Assembly: GCF_003990045.1 (NCBI RefSeq)
Contig: NZ_RZGZ01000003.1
Location: forward strand, 186,001 to 250,000
Direction of reading: 5' to 3'
From: Labedella endophytica
GTDB taxonomy: Bacteria > Actinomycetota > Actinomycetes > Actinomycetales > Microbacteriaceae
DNA: 64,000 nt
Shown: piece by piece, positions 55,601 to 63,273 of the stretch
Layout of the letters: every line of letters starts with the position of its first letter
Numbering within the stretch: position 1 is the first letter of the stretch
Notes under the pieces: generated by a model
Database searches by the model: none
What the model was told of the DNA's origin: nothing
What the model saw: only the letters and a program-made list of their open reading frames with translations
Translations under genes and position numbers: made by a program

Positions 55601-56959
55601 TCAGCCGGTGAGGGTGCGCGGGGCGGATGCGCGCGTGCGCGCCCCGACGGTGGGGGTCCACTCGCGATACCCGGGTCCCACAACGTGGGGGACTCCGTCC
55701 GGCATGGACAATCGCCACGGTCCGGAGTCGATCCGCTGGTGGTGTCCCCAACACGGGAGCACCCCGTTGTCCGTATGGGTCTCGCCTCCCGCTCTCCAGG
55801 GGATCATGTGGTGCACCTCGCACCAGCCGGCGGGTGTGGGGCAGCCGGGGATGACGCACCCGCCGTCGCGCGCGGTGATGGCCCGACGCTGCGACGAGGT
55901 GAAGCAGCGCTGAGTCGAACCGAGCGCCAGGACGCGGTTCGCGGTGTTGAGGGTGACCGTCTGCAGTCCGCGGGAGTCGATGAGTCGTTGCACCGCGTCG
56001 ATCGAGATCGGGGCGGCGTGTCCGTCGATGAAGCCCGCACCGCGGCCGTCCTCCAGCTCGGTCGCCGTGACGGTGACGAGGACGGCCGGTGCCGAACCGG
56101 CGAGTTCGGGGGCGTCCTTGACTCTGGACGCGGCGCTGAGGATGTCCGCGAGGGTGTCGTGGTTGCGCTGCGGCCGCGTGCGATCGTCGGCCACGGCCGG
56201 TTCGCTGCCGTCCGTGAACGTGACCCTCCGGACATGGGATTCCACGAGACGTTTGAATGTGGCCCCGACCTCGGCGACCAGCAACCCCGACACGGGGATC
56301 AACCCGTCGAGGGTCTCCTGCCCGAAGGTGAGGTGGCGCTTCCGGCGGGCGCGCTTCTCGCGGGGTCGGGCGCCATCGGGATCGATGCGGAGGAGGAACG
56401 CGGCAATCTGCACCCGCACGAGATCTACGCACACGGGCGGGTGGGTGTCTGTGCCGGCGGCGAGGAACACGAGGCTGTCCTCCGTCTCTGCGAGGATGAC
56501 CGGGTCTACGCGGGATGCGACTGTGTCGAGGTTCTGCATGATGACATCCGCCGCCTCGACGCCGAGGTTGCCGGCCGCGACGGCGGTGGCGACGGACGTG
56601 TGACGTGGCGCGGTCGGGGCGCCCGAGAGGGCAACGCCGGGAGACAGACCCTTCCCGATGCGGATACGGCGGGATGCCTCTACGACGGACGTACCGGTGA
56701 GCTTCGCGACGGCATCCTTCGCGGACGCGTAACCGGCAGCGCCGAGGGTATCGATCGGGCCGTCCATGCGCGTCTCGGCTTCTGCCGCGACTCGAGCCCG
56801 GAGGGCATCCCCGCGGCGACCGAAGGCTTCCGCCTCGGACACGATCGAGAGGAACTCCGCGCCGGACAACAGGGCAGGGTCGAGGGCGGCGAGGGTCGCG
56901 TCGAACTGAGCGATCAGGGCTCTGATCGCCTGCCGGTGCGCGGTGCCGTGTTCCCCCAT
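55601..56959 (-). CDS. DUF222 / HNH endonuclease protein
   Basis: The 452-residue protein has an N-terminal DUF222 domain (about 20-330), with AAGYASAKDAVAKLTGTS and EASRRIRIGKGLSPG, and a C-terminal HNH nuclease motif with CVIPGCPTPAGWCEVHHMIPW and DNGVLPCWGHHQRID. Such proteins are multi-copy in many actinobacteria and are suspected parts of mobile or selfish elements, but their role is unknown. The ATG at 56959 begins MGEHGTAHRQAIRAL. An in-frame upstream extension exists but lacks family support. Confidence 0.85.
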   Translation of the reverse strand: MGEHGTAHRQAIRALIAQFDATLAALDPALLSGAEFLSIVSEAEAFGRRGDALRARVAAEAETRMDGPIDTLGAAGYASAKDAVAKLTGTSVVEASRRIRIGKGLSPGVALSGAPTAPRHTSVATAVAAGNLGVEAADVIMQNLDTVASRVDPVILAETEDSLVFLAAGTDTHPPVCVDLVRVQIAAFLLRIDPDGARPREKRARRKRHLTFGQETLDGLIPVSGLLVAEVGATFKRLVESHVRRVTFTDGSEPAVADDRTRPQRNHDTLADILSAASRVKDAPELAGSAPAVLVTVTATELEDGRGAGFIDGHAAPISIDAVQRLIDSRGLQTVTLNTANRVLALGSTQRCFTSSQRRAITARDGGCVIPGCPTPAGWCEVHHMIPWRAGGETHTDNGVLPCWGHHQRIDSGPWRLSMPDGVPHVVGPGYREWTPTVGARTRASAPRTLTG

Positions 56960-57268
56960 ACGTCCAGTGAACACGAGACCACCGACATTCGGACGGTATC
57001 TGGAAAAGGAGTCAGTTTCTCTCGAGAGATCATCCTGTGGACGACAGGTTGCGGATCGGACCGCGCCCTCCGAGGGGGCCATCGGAGGGCGCTCTCGGTG
57101 GCCGAGGTGGTCGCCTCCCTTCGACAGGCCCAGGGAACGAGGTGGGGCGTTCGGTGGCACGGTGTGGTCGTCCGCGTTGTCGGTGCCCGTCGGCCGGCTG
57201 GGGGTGCGAGCGGGGATCTCTGAGACGGGTTCGGGAGGCGAGGTGGTCCGCATGTCTCGTGCCCTTGT

Positions 57269-57287
57269 GTAGGTAAGCCTCTCCTAA
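57269..57287 (+). promoter_or_regulatory. DtxR/IdeR-like iron box 1
   Basis: GTAGGTAAGCCTCTCCTAA matches 16 of 19 positions of the consensus TWAGGTWAGSCTWACCTWA. Confidence 0.65.
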
Positions 57288-57288
57288 G

Positions 57289-57307
57289 TAAGTTAAGGGT
57301 AACCTAA
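57289..57307 (+). promoter_or_regulatory. DtxR/IdeR-like iron box 2
   Basis: TAAGTTAAGGGTAACCTAA matches 16 of 19 positions of the same consensus. The two boxes are separated by one base and lie 60-98 bases before the HtaA start, where a metal-loaded repressor would block transcription. Confidence 0.7.
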
Positions 57308-57366
57308 CCAATCTCCCCTGGCGTGCCATGGGGAGGGTTGGTCTTCCCTTCCCGAAAGGACACCCT

Positions 57367-58806
57367 GTGCATTCAGCAGTACCACGCCGTCACGGCGCCA
57401 CGGCTCGGAAAGCCGCGGCTCTCGTCGCAGCCGCCGCGCTCTCCCTCGGAGCCGCCCTCGGCACGGCGACCGCCGCGAACGCGGCACCCTCGGCCGGAAC
57501 GATCTCCGACGCGTCGTTCACGTGGGGACTCAGCGGCGAAGCGGGCGGCGGAGCCTTCTTCGGCGGCTGCAACTTCCTGAGCGCCGGCACCGCCGGCGAC
57601 ACCGGCAGCTCGCGACTGTGGACCGAAGCGGACGGCTTCTACTCGACGCAGTCGGGCAACGTCACGATCGTGAAGCCGAACGCGGCCGGCGAGCTCCAGC
57701 AGCCGACCTGGGCGACGAAGTGCCAGACCCCGCAGGGCACGGCCGTCTCCGCCTCCTCCACGACGTCGCTCACGAAGAACGCCGTCGTCTTCGACGGGGG
57801 CGCGGGAACCGTGGCCGCCGACGGCTCCACCGAGATCGCCTGGACCGGATCGTTCACGGTGGCCTTCTACGGCGGCCTCACCTATTGGACGGCGACCGAC
57901 CCCGTCCTGACGCTCGACGGCTCCGGCAACGGGCAGCTCACCGCTACGGCCTCCGGTTACGGCACGAGCATGGAGGACATGACGCAGTGGGTCCCGATCG
58001 CGGGCCGCGAGATCGTGCTCGCCGACATCACCGCGGCCGCCACGGACGACGACGGCCTCACGGTGACCCCCGACTACCTCGGCGAGACCGTGACCACTGC
58101 CGGCACTCCCCAGTCCACGACGGGCGCCACGTGGGGCTCGTTCCCCCAGAGCTTCGTCGACTTCCAGCAGCTCACCGGCCAGAGCAGCTACTGGTACAGC
58201 TCCGGCGGATCCCGTGACGCGGCCAAGCCGACGACGCCCCTCGACGTGTCGTACGAGCTCACAGCGGGCGGCACCGACCCGGGCACGGACCCGGGTACCG
58301 ACCCGGGCACCGAACCGGCGGAGGACGAGCAGGACATCGACGTGACGGTGCCCGCAGCGCCCGAGCCCGAAACGGGCAGCTTCGGGTGGGCGTTCACGTC
58401 CGCCGCCGCCGTGGATCTCGGCACCGCGACCCAGGCCGGGAGCACGTTCACCGCGGACGGCTCCCTCAACACGATCGCCGTGACCGACACGCGCTCGGGT
58501 GGAGCGGGTGCGTACTCGTGGAGCATCTCGGGCAGCGTCTCCGACTTCGCCTCGGAGGACGGCAGCTTCTCCGCCGGCTACCTCGGCTGGACCCCGAGCG
58601 TCTCCGAGGCCGGAGCGGGTGTCGTGGCCGGCGCACCGGTCTCCTCCACCCTGAGCGGGGGAGCGGGCCTCGGATCATCGGCGACCCTCGCGTCGAGCAC
58701 GGCAGCGGCGAGCGCGGCCGTCGACGCCGCCCTCTCGCTCGTGATCCCGAGCGACACGGCGGCCGGCGACTACTCCGCCACGCTCACGGTGACCGCACTC
58801 GGCTGA
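57367..58806 (+). CDS. Secreted HtaA-domain heme-binding protein
   Basis: The 479-residue protein has a signal peptide (ARKAAALVAAAALSLGAALG, ending ANAAPS) and an HtaA domain (about residues 45-305) with FTWGLSGEAGGGAFFGGCNF, SFTVAFYGGLTYW and YGTSMEDMTQW. A GTDPGTDP repeat linker follows, then a second beta-rich domain (about 335-479) with SVSEAGAGVVAGAPV. HtaA proteins bind heme at the surface and pass it to the Hmu transporter. No C-terminal membrane anchor is seen, so it is likely secreted. The GTG start has GAAAGGA upstream. The iron boxes predict repression by iron. Confidence 0.88.
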   Translation: MHSAVPRRHGATARKAAALVAAAALSLGAALGTATAANAAPSAGTISDASFTWGLSGEAGGGAFFGGCNFLSAGTAGDTGSSRLWTEADGFYSTQSGNVTIVKPNAAGELQQPTWATKCQTPQGTAVSASSTTSLTKNAVVFDGGAGTVAADGSTEIAWTGSFTVAFYGGLTYWTATDPVLTLDGSGNGQLTATASGYGTSMEDMTQWVPIAGREIVLADITAAATDDDGLTVTPDYLGETVTTAGTPQSTTGATWGSFPQSFVDFQQLTGQSSYWYSSGGSRDAAKPTTPLDVSYELTAGGTDPGTDPGTDPGTEPAEDEQDIDVTVPAAPEPETGSFGWAFTSAAAVDLGTATQAGSTFTADGSLNTIAVTDTRSGGAGAYSWSISGSVSDFASEDGSFSAGYLGWTPSVSEAGAGVVAGAPVSSTLSGGAGLGSSATLASSTAAASAAVDAALSLVIPSDTAAGDYSATLTVTALG

Positions 58807-58824
58807 TCCGCCGACGGAACGAAC

Positions 58825-58855
58825 GGGCGGTGCCGGCGATTCGCCGGCACCGCCC
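58825..58855 (+). terminator. Terminator after the HtaA gene
   Basis: GGGCGGTGCCGGCGA and TCGCCGGCACCGCCC form a perfect 15-pair stem with one unpaired base. Confidence 0.8.
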
Positions 58856-58986
58856 CTCGTCGGTTCCCGCCGTCGTATCCTCTCCACCCCTGGCTGTCGC
58901 CACCGCTGGCCGTCTCCACGCCAGCTCCGTCACCTCTGCGCCAGTTCCGTCACCTGTGCATCACCCCTCCGAACGAAGGTTTCCCG

Positions 58987-60003
58987 ATGACCCGCGCCCG
59001 ATCGTCCCTCCCCGCCGCGGTCCTCGCGGCCACCGTTGCCGTCTCAGTGGCATTCAGCGGCATCCCCGCCGCGTCCTCGGCCGCCGCTGAGCCGATCGTG
59101 GCTACGTCGACCTCTACCGCGACGCCCGCTGACGGCGCGAGCTGGAGTGTCGCACCGGCCGATTCCGCGCGGGGAACGGGGCGGCCGTTCTTCGACTTCG
59201 CACTCGACGCGGGGGCGAGCGTCTCCGACGCGTTCGACATCCGCAACGACGGGGCGGCACCCCTGACCCTGCGCGTCTATGCCGCCGACGCGTTCACGAC
59301 GAGGGAGGGCAACATCGATCTCCTCCCCGCGGGTGAGCAGTCCGTCGACGCGGGCACCTGGGTGGAGCTCGGAGCCGCCGAGGTGACGCTCGAACCGGGG
59401 GAGACCCGTTCGGTCCCCTTCACGCTCTCCGTCCCCGCCGACGCGCGCCCCGGTGACCATCCCGCGGGTATCGTCACGTCGCTGTTGTCCGAGGACTCCG
59501 GCGCGCAGGTGCAGGTGGACCGTCGACTCGGAAGCCGCCTGTTCGTGCGTGTCGGGGGTGAGTTGTCGCCCGCCGTAGAGGTGTCCGAGCCCACCGTCGC
59601 GTTCACCGGCTCGTGGAATCCGCTCGCTCTCGGCGACCTCGAGATCGTGTATTCGCTGCGCAACACGGGAGACACCCGCGTGACCGCCGTGGCGGCGAGC
59701 TCTGCCCACGGGCCGTTCGGTGTCGCCCCCGTATCGACGGGGGCCGAGCAGCTCGCGGAGGTGCTTCCGGGCTCGACGGTCGAGGTGCGGCAGTCCCTCT
59801 CGGGCGTCGCGGCGCTCCTCTGGCTCGACGGTGCTGTGAACGTGATCCCCACGAGCGTCGGCATCGGAGCGGCTCAGCTCGACTCGGTCGTCCAGCCGTT
59901 CCGGCTCCCCGCCGTGCCCGTCGCCACCCTGCTGATCCTGGTGGCGATCGCCGTGATCATCGCCGCCGTGATGCTGGTGTTGCGGAGGCGACGGCGCGCG
60001 TGA
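58987..60003 (+). CDS. DUF916-like (WxL-interacting type) membrane-anchored surface protein
   Basis: The 338-residue protein has a signal peptide (AAVLAATVAVSVAFSGIPAA), a first Ig-like beta domain with FDIRNDGAAPLTLRVYAADA and TLEPGETRSVPFTLSVPADA, a second Ig-like domain with LEIVYSLRNTGDTRV, and a C-terminal membrane helix followed by RRRRRA. The layout is that of DUF916/WxL-interacting proteins. It is convergent with the HtaA-hmu operon. Its role there is unknown; it could hold surface proteins near the membrane. Confidence 0.75.
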   Translation: MTRARSSLPAAVLAATVAVSVAFSGIPAASSAAAEPIVATSTSTATPADGASWSVAPADSARGTGRPFFDFALDAGASVSDAFDIRNDGAAPLTLRVYAADAFTTREGNIDLLPAGEQSVDAGTWVELGAAEVTLEPGETRSVPFTLSVPADARPGDHPAGIVTSLLSEDSGAQVQVDRRLGSRLFVRVGGELSPAVEVSEPTVAFTGSWNPLALGDLEIVYSLRNTGDTRVTAVAASSAHGPFGVAPVSTGAEQLAEVLPGSTVEVRQSLSGVAALLWLDGAVNVIPTSVGIGAAQLDSVVQPFRLPAVPVATLLILVAIAVIIAAVMLVLRRRRRA

Positions 60004-60009
60004 CGCGCC

Positions 60010-61275
60010 TCAGCTCCTCGACCACGGCAATCGCAACCGGCCCGCCATGTTCAGAACGGAGAGGATGCCGACGAGCACCGCAAGCACAGTACCGCCGAGG
60101 GGGAGGACGAGGGGCGCGACGAGGTCGGTGGCCTCCGGCACAAGACCGGCCGCGCCGCGCTGCACACTCGACCAGGCCTGTGCCGCGGCGAGCATCGCCG
60201 GGGGTGGCGGATCCGTCGTCGTCGCTGGTGCGGACCCGGCGCGCGGGGACGCGATCACGTCGTTCCGCGGGACCGCACCGGACGGGGTTCCGGAGCCGCC
60301 GGTCGTCGGCACGATCGCCGGGGCCTCGGCCTCGGCGTTGACCACGAGCGTCGTCGCGGGTTTCGCCGGGTCTCGCTGCCCGCCCGAGGTGATCCAGTAG
60401 CCCGTCTGTCCGGTGAGCTTCTGGAACCCGAGGAACGTCGCGGGGAAGGCGCCCCAGTAGGTGGCGTTCGTGTCCGTCCGAGCGACCTGGCCGGCGCCGG
60501 CCGCATCGACTCCGAGGTACTCCGGCAGGATCTCGAAGCCGGTGTCGAGGAGGGCCGCACCGCGCAGCTCGGCGAGCACGACGGTGCGGCCGGGGATCGG
60601 CTCCCACTTCGTCATGTCCTCCATGCTCGTACCGAAGCCGCTCAGAGTGGCGGTCAGCCGGCCGTTGCCCGAGGCGTCGAGTTCCAGCACAGGGTCCGTC
60701 GCACTCCAGTAGGTCATTCCGCCGTAGAACGCGACCGTGAACGAGCCGGTCCAGCGGAGGTCGACGCCATCGCGGCCGAAGGTGCCCGTTCCGCCCGTGT
60801 AGACGACCTGCGAGTCGGTGGAGGATGCCGTCGAAGCCGCGGTCACGGCGTTTCCGGCCGCGTCGAGGCACTTCGTGGCGAAGCTCGCGCGTTCCCACTC
60901 GCCGTCTGCGGTCGCCTTCACGATCTCGACGTCACCGCTCTGCGCTGCGTAGAGGCCGTCGTCAGCGCCCCACACGCGGGCGCCGCCGGAGTCTCCCGCC
61001 AGACCGGCGCTGAGGAAGTTGCAGCCGCCGGCGAACGCCCCGCCGCTCGTCTCGCGATTGAGGCCCCAGCGCAACTGCGCGTCGTCGACCGTGCCGGCCG
61101 TGGGCGCCGCCGGGTCCGTCGACTCCGGGACCGTCACGTCGATCGGCACGCCGTCGTCGGATTCAGCGGACAGAGGAGCGGCGATCGCCACGGTCGGCAT
61201 CAGAGCCGCGGACGGGACGAGAGCCGCGGAGAGGAGTGCGAGAACGATCGCGCCCGCCGCGCGCTCGCGCCTCAC
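60010..61275 (-). CDS. htaA: Membrane-anchored HtaA-domain heme-binding protein
   Basis: The 421-residue protein has a signal peptide (AGAIVLALLSAALVPSAALM), one HtaA domain (about residues 60-315) with LRWGLNRETSGGAFAGGCNF, SFTVAFYGGMTYW and FGTSMEDMTKW, a Pro/Ala-rich linker, and a C-terminal membrane helix with LPWSRS. It is closely related to the HtaA domain of the gene at 57367. It should bind heme outside the membrane and hand it to the Hmu importer. The GTG start overlaps the previous stop by four bases. Confidence 0.88.
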   Translation of the reverse strand: MRRERAAGAIVLALLSAALVPSAALMPTVAIAAPLSAESDDGVPIDVTVPESTDPAAPTAGTVDDAQLRWGLNRETSGGAFAGGCNFLSAGLAGDSGGARVWGADDGLYAAQSGDVEIVKATADGEWERASFATKCLDAAGNAVTAASTASSTDSQVVYTGGTGTFGRDGVDLRWTGSFTVAFYGGMTYWSATDPVLELDASGNGRLTATLSGFGTSMEDMTKWEPIPGRTVVLAELRGAALLDTGFEILPEYLGVDAAGAGQVARTDTNATYWGAFPATFLGFQKLTGQTGYWITSGGQRDPAKPATTLVVNAEAEAPAIVPTTGGSGTPSGAVPRNDVIASPRAGSAPATTTDPPPPAMLAAAQAWSSVQRGAAGLVPEATDLVAPLVLPLGGTVLAVLVGILSVLNMAGRLRLPWSRS

Positions 61276-62381
61276 GCCGTCACCTCGGTGCGTCGAGCAG
61301 CCCGTGCTCGGACCGAACGTCGGATCGATGTCGCGATGCTGAGGATGAGGAGGACGAGCGCGACGAGGACCGCGACCCCCAGGACGATGTACGGCCACGT
61401 GGGGAGCGCGGTCGGGTCGGTGGCGGACGGGATCACGGCGGGGTCGGCCGACACGGTCACGTTCGATTCCGCTATCCGGCCGGAAGCCGCACCGGTGAGG
61501 GTGAGGAGGTGCGTTCCGACGCGGAGATCGGCGGGCAGGGGCAGGACCCCGGCGATCTCGCCGGAGGCACCGGCCGTGAGGGGCCCCACGGCGGAGACCC
61601 CGTCGTCGAGGGTGGCGACGATGAGTTCGCCGGGGTCGAATCCCTGCCCGGTGAAGCTCAGGGCCTGGCCCGGCACGGCCGTGGTGGTCGTGTAACCCAC
61701 CCGGGCGGCGGTCGCCGCCGTGTCGCTCGGGGGCCCACCCGAATCCGCACCGGATGCCGGCGGCGTCTCCTCGCCGGCTCCGGTCGTCGAGCGGAAGTCG
61801 ATCGGGGTGAAGGTCTCGTTGTTGGCGTTCTTCACGCCGTGCGCACCGATCGTGATGATGCCACACGTCACTGAGAGGCAATCGACGGAGGAGACCTCGC
61901 CGGAACGGTCGAGACTCTCGAACGACGCCCCCGGGACGATCATGTCGACACTCCACGACCCGTCCGCGGCCATGACGGCGTTCGCGGAGTCCTCCGTCTC
62001 GCTGCCGGGGAAGGCGACGAACCGCTGGAAGCCCTGGTTGTCCTTCGCCTCGGAATCCGGCACGTAGCGGTAGTCCGTGCCCACGGTGCCTCCCTCGCTC
62101 GGTTGCCACGATGTTCCGTCCGCGACCCAGCCGAAAAGCACGTAAACGCCGCCGAAGCCGCCCGCGATCGACTGGAAGCCCGCGCCTGTGACGGTCACGG
62201 TCGTCGCGTAGTCCGGGTCCGCGGTCGCCCCTCCGGTCTCGCTCTCCACCGAGACGCGGCCCGCGGCGGCCGCGGGTTCGACTGATCCGGTGAGCACCGT
62301 CGTGGCGAGGAGGGTCGCCACGACGGCCGCGCTGAGGATCGAGGCGCCGAGCGTTCGTCGGCGGGTGGGGGAGTCAGTCAT
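61272..62381 (-). CDS. Surface protein of the heme locus, membrane-anchored
   Basis: The 369-residue protein has a signal peptide (ILSAAVVATLLATTVLTG), a first beta domain (about 35-185) with GVYVLFGWVADGTSW and IITIGAHGVKNANNETFTP, a second Ig-like domain (about 225-320), a membrane helix (YIVLGVAVLVALVLLILSI), and a basic tail. The sequence TVTGAGFQSIAGGFGGVYV recurs in proteins beside HtaA. It may be a further heme receptor or a scaffold. The ATG overlaps the end of hmuV by eight bases. Confidence 0.72.
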   Translation of the reverse strand: MTDSPTRRRTLGASILSAAVVATLLATTVLTGSVEPAAAAGRVSVESETGGATADPDYATTVTVTGAGFQSIAGGFGGVYVLFGWVADGTSWQPSEGGTVGTDYRYVPDSEAKDNQGFQRFVAFPGSETEDSANAVMAADGSWSVDMIVPGASFESLDRSGEVSSVDCLSVTCGIITIGAHGVKNANNETFTPIDFRSTTGAGEETPPASGADSGGPPSDTAATAARVGYTTTTAVPGQALSFTGQGFDPGELIVATLDDGVSAVGPLTAGASGEIAGVLPLPADLRVGTHLLTLTGAASGRIAESNVTVSADPAVIPSATDPTALPTWPYIVLGVAVLVALVLLILSIATSIRRSVRARAARRTEVTA

Positions 62382-63273
62382 GGGCCGAGTGGTCCTTCCG
62401 GCGAGGATCGAGGTGTCGTTCGGCGTGGGGAGCCGAGGGCAGGGCAGCGGACGTGGGACGAGTGGTCCGGACCGGGCGCACCCGCACGGTATGCCCCTCC
62501 GGATGCACATCGATGGGGTGGCGGTACACCTCGGAGAGCAGCGCGCTCGAGAGGGCCTCGCGGGGCGATCCGTCCGACCGGATCCGACCCGCGTCGAGCA
62601 CCACCACCCGCCCCGCGTACGCCGCTGCGAGATCGAGGTCGTGGAGCACGACGACGGCTGCGCCGCCGGCGTCGGAATGGGCGCGGAGCCGCTCCACGAC
62701 CCGTTCCTGGTGGCGGATGTCGAGGCTCGCCGTGGGTTCGTCGAGCAGGATGATCGGGCAGGCCTGCGCCCGCACGCGAGCGAAGGCGACGCGGGCGCGC
62801 TCGCCTCCCGACAGCTCGGTCACGAATCGGTCGAGGAGCGGGGCGATCTCGGCGTCCGCCACCGCGCGGGCGACGTGTGCCTCGTCGGCGTCCGCTTCGG
62901 GACGCCCGCGCCAGGGCGCGCGGCCCATCTCGACGACCTCGCGCGCCGAGAAGGGGAAGGAGACCTCGTTCGATTGCGTCAGGACCGATCGCCGTCGCGC
63001 GAGATCGATCGGGGAGGAGGCGCGGAGGGGGCGCCCGTCGAGCTCCACGACGCCGTTCGACGCCGGAACGTCTCCGGAGAGGGCGTGCAGAAGGGTCGAC
63101 TTGCCCGCCCCGTTGGGACCGACCAGGGCGACGAGCTCGCCCGCGCGCACTGCGAGATCGACGCCCGAGAGGATGTCCCGCGACCCGAATCGCACCGTGA
63201 GGCCCCGTGCCTCGAGCACCGGTGTCGTCCCCACCGGTGTCGTCTCCACCGGCGTTGCCCCCACCGCCGTCAT
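62374..63273 (-). CDS. hmuV: Heme ABC transporter ATP-binding protein
   Basis: The 299-residue ATPase has Walker A VGPNGAGKSTLLHAL, the signature TELSGGERARVAFARVRAQ, Walker B IILLDEPTASLD and the switch His in VVLHDLDLAA. It belongs to the FepC/HmuV group and powers heme or siderophore uptake. Its start overlaps the permease stop (ATGA at 63270-63273). The neighbours (HtaA-type proteins) favour heme over siderophores. Confidence 0.9.
   Translation of the reverse strand: MTAVGATPVETTPVGTTPVLEARGLTVRFGSRDILSGVDLAVRAGELVALVGPNGAGKSTLLHALSGDVPASNGVVELDGRPLRASSPIDLARRRSVLTQSNEVSFPFSAREVVEMGRAPWRGRPEADADEAHVARAVADAEIAPLLDRFVTELSGGERARVAFARVRAQACPIILLDEPTASLDIRHQERVVERLRAHSDAGGAAVVVLHDLDLAAAYAGRVVVLDAGRIRSDGSPREALSSALLSEVYRHPIDVHPEGHTVRVRPVRTTRPTSAALPSAPHAERHLDPRRKDHSAHD

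Larger units (their letters stand above)
56960..57366. other. Intergenic region with DtxR-type boxes
   Basis: These 407 bases separate the DUF222-HNH gene from the HtaA gene. They hold a hairpin (57063-57092, GCGCCCTCCGA/TCGGAGGGCGC), a CCCTTCGACAGGCCCAGGG motif of the kind scattered between genes in related genomes (about 57117-57136), and two iron boxes near the right end. No gene was found in it. Confidence 0.55.

Noticed and set aside
56960-57253. N-terminal extension of the DUF222-HNH protein
   Set aside because: The extra 98 residues cross a hairpin and an intergenic motif and do not belong to the family.
58916-58962. Two-copy repeat CCAGTTCCGTCACCTCTGCG-like before the DUF916-like gene
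   Set aside because: Only two imperfect copies; it may be a chance duplication in the leader.
60010-62109. 699-residue open frame covering the htaA gene and part of its upstream neighbour
   Set aside because: The first part overlaps the surface-protein gene in another frame; the GTG at 61275 overlaps its stop and starts a proper signal peptide.
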